5,729 nt of DNA from Thermoflexus sp. (GCA_017743605.1 JAGHYO010000152.1:1-5729); one strand, 5' to 3'; positions 1 to 5,499 are shown, counted from the first letter of the stretch. Numbers and translations: made by a program. Notes: generated from the letters alone by a model not told the origin.

Positions 1-175
1 GCGTCGGCCTTCGCCGACGCAAAGAGGGATTCTTCGGTCGGCGCAGGCCGACCGTTGGCCGGAGGCTCTGCGCCGATTGAAATCGGCCTTCCAAGGCGCT
101 GCGCGCCGAGCGTCGGCCTTCGCCGACGCAAAAGATGCTTTCCGGTCGGCGCAGGCCGACCGTCGGCCGAAGGCC
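1..175. repeat. Duplicated ~66-bp block with ~109-bp period
   Basis: Copy 1 (about 1-67) and copy 2 (110-175) share the same order of parts: a perfect 8-bp-stem hairpin, an AAA(A)GA flank, a 7-bp-stem hairpin GGTCGGC/GCCGACC, then CCGTYGGCCGRAGGC. The two hairpins are identical between copies. The linker between them has diverged and differs by one base in length, so the offset falls from 109 to 108. Between the copies (about 68-109) lies a different palindrome at 72-87. Confidence 0.8.
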
Positions 176-286
176 TCCCGAGGTCGAATTCATTCGACTC
201 ACAAGCCGACCCCCGGCCAAAGGCCTCCCCAGGTCGAATTCATTCAACGCGCAAGCCTCCCTGGGCCCAATTCCTTCGGCGTGCAA
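171..286. repeat. 50-bp tandem repeat with GAATTCATT core, plus a degenerate third unit
   Basis: Units 171-220 and 221-270 both begin AGGCCTCCC, carry AGGTCGAATTCATTC at 181-195 and 231-245, continue into an RC-RCAAGCC-like stretch and end in CCAA. A third, more diverged unit starts with CCTCCC at 256, only 32 bp after its counterpart at 224, and reads through CCAATTCCTTC to GTGCAA at 286. The period is therefore not constant. The palindrome GTCGAAT-TC-ATTCGAC is perfect only in the first unit. Confidence 0.7.
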
Positions 287-311
287 AAGGGGCGCGGCCT
301 TCGCGCCCCTT
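285..311 (-). terminator. Rho-independent terminator after tRNA-Val
   Basis: On the minus strand, nine bases after the tRNA discriminator, a GGGGCGCG stem (309-302) pairs with CGCGCCCC (296-289) around an AAGGC loop. A-T pairs extend it to 10 bp, and it is followed by TTTT (288-285). Position and strand fit termination of the rsfS-pth-tRNA transcript. The T-run is short but usable for a strong GC stem. The loop core GCGAAGGCC is the same as in the palindromes at 1-20 and 110-129, so the terminator may belong to that repeat family. Confidence 0.7.
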
Positions 312-319
312 CTCCACCA

Positions 320-392
320 TGGGCGAGGCAGGACTCGAACCTGCGACCCTCCGCTTGTAAGGCGGATGCTCTCACCCCTGAGCTACTCGCCC
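320..392 (-). tRNA. tRNA-Val, anticodon UAC
   Basis: The minus strand folds into a complete cloverleaf: acceptor GGGCGAG/CTCGCCC (392-386 with 327-321), U8-A9, D arm GCTC-AGGGGTGA-GAGC, anticodon stem TCCGC/GCGGA with loop CTTACAA, five-base variable loop, and T arm GCAGG-TTCGAGT-CCTGC. The anticodon TAC is at 359-357, so it reads valine codons such as GUA. The discriminator is A at 320. CCA is not encoded (the next bases are TGG), so it must be added by the CCA-adding enzyme. Its first ten nucleotides are also the last ten bases of pth. No separate promoter is visible, because the upstream DNA is pth coding sequence, so it is probably made from the rsfS-pth transcript and released by RNase P. 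Confidence 0.96.
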
Positions 393-1090
393 GTTTTCCC
401 CACCGGCCGGGTTGCCGGCTGGGTGTTGAAGCGGTTCATGGCTGCTTCCAGCCCCTCCTCAATGAACGCCCGCATTGCCTGAACCGCCCGGTGCAGCACC
501 CCCTCCAGGATCTCCTCCTCGTCCGGCCGGAAGTCCTGGAGGACGTAATCTGCCGGGTCCATCTGTCCCGGGGGGTGCCCGATACCGATGCGCAGGCGGG
601 GGAACTCGATGGTCCCCAGGGCCTGGACGATGGATTTCATCCCGTTGTGGCCACCCGGGCTGCCCCGGGGCCGCAGCCGGATCGCCCCCAGCGGGAGGTC
701 CATGTCATCGTAAACCACAAGCATCCGGTTCAGCGGCACACGACAGAAGGCAACCAGGGGGCGCACCGAACGGCCGCTCAGGTTCATGAACGTCTGCGGC
801 TTGGCTAGGATCACCCGCTGGCCGGCCAAGCGTCCCTCCGCGAGGAGGGCCTGATGCTGGATGCGGCGGAGGGCCAGCTGATGGGCCTGGGCGAAGAGAT
901 CCACCGCCCGGAAGCCGATGTTGTGGCGGTTGCGGGCATACTCCGGCCCGGGGTTCCCCAGGCCCACAATGAGCACCGGAGGGCCCTCCGGGATGTCCTC
1001 CTCCGTTGCTTCTCCCCTCGCGGGCTCCGGCCGGAGCGCCCAGAGGATCCGATCCAGCCGCTCCAGGGCATCCTCGTAGTGCAGAGTCAC
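383..1090 (-). CDS. pth: Peptidyl-tRNA hydrolase
   Basis: Cytosolic enzyme that cleaves the ester bond of peptidyl-tRNAs released early from ribosomes, recycling tRNA. The family core is complete: LIVGLGNPG with Asn46, RHNIGF with the catalytic His56, KPQTFMNLSG with Asn103, VVYDDMDLPLG with Asp128, and GSPGGHNGMKS with Asn149 (equivalents of E. coli N10, H20, N68, D93 and N114). The chosen start is the GTG at 1090, with GGGGAG about ten bases upstream, giving 235 aa. That is about 40 more than usual, because 38 residues with a helical then acidic-proline character precede the core. A second GTG at 976, eight bases after GGAGG, would give a standard 197-aa enzyme. The gene starts 37 bp after rsfS. 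The stop TAG (385-383) lies inside tRNA-Val. Function is secure; the start is not. Confidence 0.95.
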   Translation of the reverse strand: MTLHYEDALERLDRILWALRPEPARGEATEEDIPEGPPVLIVGLGNPGPEYARNRHNIGFRAVDLFAQAHQLALRRIQHQALLAEGRLAGQRVILAKPQTFMNLSGRSVRPLVAFCRVPLNRMLVVYDDMDLPLGAIRLRPRGSPGGHNGMKSIVQALGTIEFPRLRIGIGHPPGQMDPADYVLQDFRPDEEEILEGVLHRAVQAMRAFIEEGLEAAMNRFNTQPATRPVGKTGE

Positions 1091-1127
1091 TCGTTTGCTT
1101 CTCCCCAGGAGATTCCGGCGCGGCGGC

Positions 1128-1475
1128 TCACTGGGCCCGCACCAGGATCGGTGCCCCGCGCCACAGGGATTCCAAGTCGTAGAAGCGACGCTGTGGGGGC
1201 GCAAACACGTGGACGATGATATCTCCGTAATCCATCAGCACCCATCCTGAGTCAGGATCCCCCTCCACCCGCGCCGGGTCCACCTGATATCCCCGGGCCG
1301 TGGCGTCCGCGATCCCCTCCACAATCGCTTTCAGCTGTCGCTCCGAGGTCCCGGTGCAGATGATGAAGTAATCGGCGAAGGCCGCCCGGGACCGGATGTC
1401 CATCAACACCACGTCTATCCCTTTTTTGTCCAGGATGGCGTCCACGATCCGATGCGCCAGATCCAGCGTGTTCAG
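1128..1475 (-). CDS. rsfS: Ribosomal silencing factor RsfS (Iojap family)
   Basis: RsfS binds ribosomal protein uL14 on the 50S subunit and blocks joining to 30S, slowing translation when nutrients are short. The family signature ADYFIICTGTSERQ is present at residues 34-47, followed by the HVF.P..R.FYDLE.LW C-terminal pattern. The first conventional start is a GTG at 1445 with no ribosome site, which would cut into the conserved N-terminal helix. No ATG, GTG or TTG occurs in frame between that GTG and the stop at 1541-1539. A CTG at 1475 lies seven bases after a strong GGGAGG (1488-1483) and restores the usual N-terminus LNTLDLAHRIVDAILDKKG, giving 115 aa, a normal family length. I therefore place the start at CTG. 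It is the first gene of the rsfS-pth-tRNA unit, with a 37-bp gap to pth. Confidence 0.93.
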   Translation of the reverse strand: MNTLDLAHRIVDAILDKKGIDVVLMDIRSRAAFADYFIICTGTSERQLKAIVEGIADATARGYQVDPARVEGDPDSGWVLMDYGDIIVHVFAPPQRRFYDLESLWRGAPILVRAQ

Positions 1476-1482
1476 GGATCCA

Positions 1483-1488
1483 CCTCCC
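1483..1488 (-). promoter_or_regulatory. Ribosome binding site deciding the rsfS CTG start
   Basis: GGGAGG on the minus strand, seven bases before CTG (1475-1473). No comparable site precedes the downstream GTG at 1445. This is the main argument for a non-standard CTG initiator. Confidence 0.6.
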
Positions 1489-1535
1489 AGGTCAAGGATC
1501 GATAGGCCTTCCAGATCTGTTCGAGCCCCCTTATC

Positions 1536-1544
1536 ATTCTACCA
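1536..1544 (-). promoter_or_regulatory. Candidate extended -10 promoter for rsfS-pth-tRNA
   Basis: The minus strand reads TGG-TAGAAT, an extended -10 element (TGn plus five of six matches to TATAAT). No convincing -35 hexamer lies 16-18 bases upstream, which extended -10 promoters can tolerate. A start near 1529 would give a leader of about 55 nt before the rsfS start. It is the best match I see on this strand of the spacer. Confidence 0.4.
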
Positions 1545-1799
1545 CGTCGAATCCGATCCTCCTATGCGGATCTCCCCTGCTTTCATGGGTTTCCGGTTTT
1601 TCCGCCGCCGGTGGATCCACAGGCTTTCCGCCCCGGCTGGCGGTAAGGCTGCTGCGAGGAGGCGCCCGGCCGTCCGATCCTCGCCTTGGTTCTCCCATCG
1701 GCGAAAAAGTGATAAGGTAAATCTGCGCAGGGTCAGAGGGTGCGGGCGAATATCCCCCGTGTTTTCCGACCTGAGATCCTCTGCGGACGGGAGGCACGC

Positions 1800-3155
1800 A
1801 TGGCGGAGGTGTTCCTCGAAGTGGGGATGACGGCGGAGGAGATCGTGGCCCTCTGCCGGCAGTATACGATCTATGAGTGGTCCGCCCAGGGGATGGTGGA
1901 TCCCATCCCGGTGGCCCGGGCGAAGGGAGTTTACTTCTGGGACGCTCGGGGGCGGCGCTATCTGGATTTCAACTCCCAGTTGATGAACGTGAACATCGGC
2001 CATGGCGACGAGCGGGTCGTCCGGGCCATCCAGGAGCAGGCCGCTCGGCTCCCCTATGTGAACCCCTTCATGGCCACGGAGCCCCGCGCCCGCCTGGGCC
2101 GTATGCTGACAGAGATCGCCCCCGGGGATCTGAAGAAGGTCTTCTTCACCCTGGGCGGGGCGGACGCGAACGAGAACGCCATCAAGATCGCTCGCCTTTA
2201 CACCGGGCGCCACAAGATCATCGCCCGCTATCGCTCCTATCACGGGGCCACGGCAGGGGCCGTTACCCTTACCGGCGACCCGCGGCGCTGGCCCGCCGAG
2301 CCCGGCATCCCCGGCGTCATCCACGTGATGGATCCCTATCGCTATCGCTGCCGCTGGTGCATGCGCGAGGAGCGCTGCACCCTGGATTGTCTGAATCATG
2401 TGGAGGACGTCATTCAGTTCGAAGGCCCGCACACCATCGCCGCCGTCTTCATCGAGACGGTCACGGGGACCAATGGGATCATCATCCCGCCCGATGGGTA
2501 TCTGGAGGGCTTGCGGATGCTCTGCGATCGCTACGGCATCCTGCTGATCTGCGACGAGGTGATGAGCGGCTTCGGGCGGACCGGAGAATGGTTCGCCGTG
2601 AACCACTGGAAGGTGGTTCCGGATTTGATGACGGTGGCCAAGGGCCTGACCTCGGGCTATCTGCCCCTGGGCGCGGTGCTGATCTCAGAGCGCATCGCCG
2701 AGTTCTTCCGGGATCGGCCCTTCCCGGGCGGGCTCACGTATAACTCTCACCCCCTCTGTCTGGCCGCGGCCATCGCCACCCTGCAGGTTTATCAGGAGGA
2801 TCGCCTCATCGAGAACGCCCGGCGCATGGGGGAGATCCTGGCCCGGGAGCTCGCCCGGCTGAAGGAGCGCCATCCCAGCGTGGGGGATGTGCGCAGCATC
2901 GGCCTGTTCGGGGTGGTGGAGCTGGTCAAAAACCGCGAGACCCGCGAGCCCCTGGTCCCCTTCAACGCCCATCCCCGGGAGATGGGGATCATGAACCGCT
3001 TGAAGGAGTTCTTCCTCCAGAACGGGCTCTACACCTTCATCCGCTGGAACACCTTCTTCACCAACCCTCCCCTCTGCATCCGGGAGGAGGAGCTGATGGA
3101 GGGGCTGGAGATCATCGATCGGGGGCTGGAGATCACGGACGACGCGGTCGCATAG
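1800..3155 (+). CDS. Class III PLP-dependent aminotransferase
   Basis: Cytosolic fold-type I aminotransferase moving an amino group between an amine (typically omega-amino) and a 2-oxo acid. Of the 451 residues, recognisable parts are the phosphate-binding GGADANENAIK (119-129), the cofactor-stacking YHG (147-149), the class III signature with Asp252 in CDEVMSGFGRTG (251-262), and the PLP Schiff-base lysine Lys281 in TVAKGLTSGY. The start ATG at 1800 has GGGAGG five bases upstream; the in-frame GTG at 1740 lacks support. A cysteine group C184-x2-C187-x5-C193-x3-C197 sits in the insert after the YHG region. The overall pattern recalls the taurine/beta-alanine/4-aminobutyrate branch, but the substrate cannot be assigned. 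It is followed after 48 bp by a ketopantoate-reductase homologue on the same strand, probably one operon. Confidence 0.93.
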   Translation: MAEVFLEVGMTAEEIVALCRQYTIYEWSAQGMVDPIPVARAKGVYFWDARGRRYLDFNSQLMNVNIGHGDERVVRAIQEQAARLPYVNPFMATEPRARLGRMLTEIAPGDLKKVFFTLGGADANENAIKIARLYTGRHKIIARYRSYHGATAGAVTLTGDPRRWPAEPGIPGVIHVMDPYRYRCRWCMREERCTLDCLNHVEDVIQFEGPHTIAAVFIETVTGTNGIIIPPDGYLEGLRMLCDRYGILLICDEVMSGFGRTGEWFAVNHWKVVPDLMTVAKGLTSGYLPLGAVLISERIAEFFRDRPFPGGLTYNSHPLCLAAAIATLQVYQEDRLIENARRMGEILARELARLKERHPSVGDVRSIGLFGVVELVKNRETREPLVPFNAHPREMGIMNRLKEFFLQNGLYTFIRWNTFFTNPPLCIREEELMEGLEIIDRGLEITDDAVA

Positions 3156-3189
3156 GCCGCGGATGCCCCGGCCTGTTCCGACATCCGGC

Positions 3190-3196
3190 AAGGAGG
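3190..3196 (+). promoter_or_regulatory. Ribosome binding site of the PanE-like gene
   Basis: AAGGAGG, close to the perfect anti-16S complement, seven bases before ATG 3204. It fixes the start and lies in the 48-bp gap after the aminotransferase, where no terminator or promoter is visible, which supports co-transcription. Confidence 0.8.
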
Positions 3197-3203
3197 CGAG
3201 ACC

Positions 3204-4157
3204 ATGCGCGTCACCGTCTTCGGCAGCGGCGGCGTGGGAGGCTACTTCGGGGCCTTGCTCGCCCGGGCCGGCCACGAGGTGACGTTCATCGCCCGGGGTG
3301 CTCACCTGGAGGCGATGCGCGCCCGCGGCCTGCAGATCAAAAGCGTCCACGGGGATTTCCACCTGCGCCCCGTCCACGCCACGGACCGCCCGGAGGAGGC
3401 CCCGCCGGCGGATCTCGTCCTCTACGCGGTGAAGACCTATCACATCCCGGAGACGGTGGGGGTTCTGCCTCGCCTGCTCGCCCCGGAGGGGGTGGTGCTG
3501 ACCACCCAGAACGGCGTGGAGGCCCCGGATCAGGTGGCCGCGACGGTGGGGACGGAGCGGACCCTGGCAGGCGCTGTCTGGGTGGTTTCGCAGATCGAGG
3601 CGCCCGGCGTCATCCGGCAGGAGAGCGCCTTCCGGCGGGTCGTCGTGGGGGAGCTGGACGGACGGCTGACCCCCCGCGCTCAAGCGATCGCCGGCGCCTT
3701 CGCGGCGGCGGGGGCGGAGGCGGAGGCCACCGCGGAGATCCGCAAGGTGCTCTGGACCAAGTTCCTCTTCATCGCGGCCATCGGCGGGGTGGGCAGCCTG
3801 GTGCGTTTGCCGGTAGGGGCGTGGCGGGAGGTCCCGGAGACCCGGGCGCTGCTGGAGCAAGCGATGCGGGAGATTGAAGCGGTGGCCCGGGCGGCGGGCG
3901 TGCCGCTGGATCCCGATGTGGTGCCGCAGACGATGGCCTTCATCGACCGCCTGGCGCCGACGGCCACCTCCTCCATGCAGCGGGACGTGGAAGCGGGCCG
4001 CCCGCTGGAGATCGAAGCCATGAGCGGCGCGGTGGTCCGTATCGGGGCGCGTTACGGGGTCCCCACCCCTGCCCACGCGTTCATCTACGCGGTCCTGAAG
4101 CCCATCCACGCCCAGGCGCAACGGAGGGCCGGGGTATCCGCGGAGGCTTCCCCTTGA
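3204..4157 (+). CDS. panE: 2-dehydropantoate 2-reductase family protein (ApbA/PanE)
   Basis: NADPH-dependent reductase of the ketopantoate reductase family; the founding enzyme turns 2-dehydropantoate into pantoate for pantothenate and CoA synthesis. Length is 317 aa, normal for the family. The N-terminal Rossmann fold begins VFGSGGVGGYFG with the GxGxxG loop at 7-12. The active-site set is present: Asn103 in TQNG, the catalytic Lys186 in LWTKFLF, SSM at 256-258, Asp261 and Glu269 (matching E. coli K176, S244, D248 and E256). The family contains many paralogues acting on other 2-oxo acids, so the true substrate is uncertain; panE is used as a family label. Context is an aminotransferase rather than panB or panC. 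Downstream lies a convergent spacer with palindromic repeats and no clear terminator. Confidence 0.88.
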   Translation: MRVTVFGSGGVGGYFGALLARAGHEVTFIARGAHLEAMRARGLQIKSVHGDFHLRPVHATDRPEEAPPADLVLYAVKTYHIPETVGVLPRLLAPEGVVLTTQNGVEAPDQVAATVGTERTLAGAVWVVSQIEAPGVIRQESAFRRVVVGELDGRLTPRAQAIAGAFAAAGAEAEATAEIRKVLWTKFLFIAAIGGVGSLVRLPVGAWREVPETRALLEQAMREIEAVARAAGVPLDPDVVPQTMAFIDRLAPTATSSMQRDVEAGRPLEIEAMSGAVVRIGARYGVPTPAHAFIYAVLKPIHAQAQRRAGVSAEASP

Positions 4158-4398
4158 ATTTCTTTCCGAAAACCCGGGGCGAGGAATCCGCCCAGGCGCT
4201 CACCGCTGCGGAAGGCCGAGGCTGAAGCCGCAACCCTGCGTCACCGGGGACCAGGATGCGGGGCGGAAACCCCTCCGTTGCAGGAGCGGCGTCCACCTCA
4301 ATCCGTCGCCTCTGTAGGCCGGAATTCATTTCGGCATCCTTGCCGTAGGACCGGCTTTCGCCGCGATGGAGTAACCTGTTTTGCCGCCTGAACAGGCC
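4158..4398. repeat. Convergent spacer with a decayed palindromic repeat array
   Basis: No gene fits here. Three degenerate units start with GYAGG at 4280, 4314 and 4345 (steps of 34 and 31 bp), each followed by an imperfect palindrome. The middle one, GCCGGAATTCATTTCGGC (4317-4334), carries the same GAATTCATT core as the array at 171-248. Other small hairpins are GGCT-GA-AGCC at 4220-4229 and GGGG-CGGAAA-CCCC at 4260-4273. GCCTG-AA-CAGGC at 4386-4397 abuts the permease stop codon, but no T-run follows it on either strand, so I cannot name a terminator for either convergent operon. No riboswitch was recognised. Confidence 0.6.
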
Positions 4399-5463
4399 TT
4401 AAAAGAACGCCCCCCGGCGGGTGGAGCTGAGCAGATACAGGAAGAAAGGTCCGCCCAGGAGGGCGGTGAGCAGGGTCAGGGGGATCTCCTGCGGAGGTAT
4501 CAGGGTGCGGCTCAGCAGGTCGGCGAGGGCCAGCAGGGTTGCCCCCAGGAGGATCGAGGCGGGGATCACCCGGGAATAACGTGGGCCGATCAGCAGGCGG
4601 GCCAGATGCGGGGCGATCAGCCCGACGAAGCCGATGATCCCGGTGAAGGCCACGGCGCCAGCCGTGGCCAGGGTGGCGGCGGCGATGGCCAGCCGTTTCA
4701 CCCGCTCCACCGGCAGGCCCAGCTGCAGCGCCTGCTCCTCCCCGAACTGCAGCACGTCCAGGGGATAGCCCAGGGCGACCAGCGCCCCCAGGCCCAGGGC
4801 CACGTAGGGGAGCGCCCCCCATAGGGCTGGCCATCCGCCCAGGGCATAGCCCCCCAGCATCCAGATCCAGGCTCGATAAGGGGCGATGCGGCCGACCATC
4901 AGCATCAGCAGCCCGAGGCTCAGGGCGTTCAGCACCGCTCCCACCGCCACCCCGGACAGCAACAGCGTGGTGAGGGGGAGGGTCTTCCCGACCCGGGCCA
5001 GCCGGTAGACCAGCCCCACCGTCAGGATCCCCCCGATGAAGGCGGCGAGGGGGAGGCCCAGCAGGCCGGCGAAGACGCCGGGGAAGTTCAGCGCCACGGC
5101 GATGAGGGCGCCCAGGTTGGCCCCCGCCGCCACGCCGATCAGGTAAGGATCCGCCAGGGGGTTGCGGAACAACCCCTGATAGGCCGCGCCCGCTCCGGCC
5201 AGCGCGGCCCCGGCCAGGGCCATCAGCAACACCCGGGGGATGCGCACCTCCCACACAATGGTCATCAGGGTGGGATCCACCCCTTCCCCGGGTCGGATCC
5301 GCGCCATCAAAACCCGGCCGAGCTCCGGCAGGGGGATGCTCACCGGCCCCAGGGCCATCCCCATCCCCAGGCTCATCCCCAGCGCCAGCGCCAGGCCGGC
5401 CCACAGGCCGATCCGCATCGGGCGGGCGCGGCGTCGAAGCAGGCGAAGGGTCTCACCGGCCAT
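4399..5463 (-). CDS. FecCD/BtuC-type ABC transporter permease
   Basis: Inner-membrane permease of a type II ABC importer for iron-siderophore, heme or cobalamin. The 354 residues are almost all hydrophobic helices (about ten), after a positively charged cytoplasmic N-terminus (RRRARPMR). Family hallmarks are VRIPRVL (73-79), GAAYQGLFRNPLADP (92-106), FGEEQALQLG (240-249), and FTGIIGFVGLIAPHLARLL (273-291), the region that meets the ATPase. The C-terminal PPQEIPLTLLTALLGGPFFLYLL is also typical. The start ATG at 5463 has GGGGAG six bases upstream. The gene begins 36 bp after the substrate-binding protein gene, so the two are one operon. No ATPase gene follows; the next feature is the repeat spacer. 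Sequence alone does not separate cobalamin from iron chelates. Confidence 0.95.
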   Translation of the reverse strand: MAGETLRLLRRRARPMRIGLWAGLALALGMSLGMGMALGPVSIPLPELGRVLMARIRPGEGVDPTLMTIVWEVRIPRVLLMALAGAALAGAGAAYQGLFRNPLADPYLIGVAAGANLGALIAVALNFPGVFAGLLGLPLAAFIGGILTVGLVYRLARVGKTLPLTTLLLSGVAVGAVLNALSLGLLMLMVGRIAPYRAWIWMLGGYALGGWPALWGALPYVALGLGALVALGYPLDVLQFGEEQALQLGLPVERVKRLAIAAATLATAGAVAFTGIIGFVGLIAPHLARLLIGPRYSRVIPASILLGATLLALADLLSRTLIPPQEIPLTLLTALLGGPFFLYLLSSTRRGAFF

Positions 5464-5499
5464 TGGATGCTCCCCGGCGGAATTCCCCCACTCTCCCGC

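Larger units (their letters stand above)
1..290. repeat. Array of short palindromic repeats, gene-free
   Basis: This stretch has no credible gene. The open frames across it are low-complexity and due to high GC. It is built from short inverted repeats: GCGTCGGC-CTTC-GCCGACGC at 1-20 and 110-129; GGTCGGC-GCAG-GCCGACC at 36-53 and 144-161; GCCGATT-GA-AATCGGC at 72-87; GTCGAAT-TC-ATTCGAC at 183-198 with an imperfect copy at 233-248; and small GGCC-RAA-GGCC hairpins at 165-175 and 215-225. On the minus strand several units start with a TTTGCG, TTGTGAG or TTGCGCG flank. The array lies just downstream of the minus-strand tRNA-Val terminator and runs off the left edge. It looks like a REP/BIME-type dispersed family. 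CRISPR is excluded because units and spacing are irregular. Confidence 0.8.
1476..1799. other. Divergent intergenic spacer
   Basis: This 324-bp gap separates leftward rsfS from the rightward aminotransferase and must hold both promoters. On the minus side I see the rsfS ribosome site and an extended -10. On the plus side the only AT-rich patch is AAAAAGTGATAAGGTAAAT (1704-1722), with a TTGGTT at 1686-1691. The spacing and -10 match are poor, so I do not call a promoter. The plus-strand ribosome site GGGAGG is at 1789-1794. A short inverted repeat CCGCC/GGCGG lies at 1628-1643. No RNA gene or riboswitch was recognised. Confidence 0.6.

Noticed and set aside
1..290. CRISPR array
   Set aside because: Repeat units differ in sequence and length, spacing is irregular (109, 50 and 32 bp) and the intervals are themselves palindromic rather than unique spacers.
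77..808. Plus-strand open frames across the repeat array, tRNA and pth
   Set aside because: They run through palindromes, antisense to tRNA-Val and antisense to pth, with no domain or ribosome site.
1686..1718. Plus-strand promoter for the aminotransferase
   Set aside because: TTGGTT to the GATAAG/TAAGGT hexamers gives spacings of 19-21 bases and weak -10 matches, so it is not better than chance.
1539..2606. Minus-strand open frame of 355 codons opposite the aminotransferase
   Set aside because: It is antisense to a clear family member, has no recognisable domain and a His/Pro/Asp/Gly-rich composition typical of a GC-rich shadow frame.
2685..4121. Minus-strand open frame of 478 codons opposite the aminotransferase end and the PanE-like gene
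   Set aside because: It spans two real genes and their gap in antisense and is rich in Arg, His and Pro with no domain; it is a product of high GC.
4386..4397. Terminator for the permease or the PanE-like gene
   Set aside because: The 5-bp stem GCCTG/CAGGC has only a 2-base loop and no T-run on either side.
4158..4398. Cobalamin riboswitch near the ABC genes
   Set aside because: The spacer is downstream of the permease and I find no conserved riboswitch boxes on either strand; any such element would lie upstream of the binding-protein gene, outside the window.
4298..5404. Second long minus-strand frame overlapping the permease
   Set aside because: It is Gly/Pro/Arg-rich in the wrong frame of a permease that shows all family motifs.
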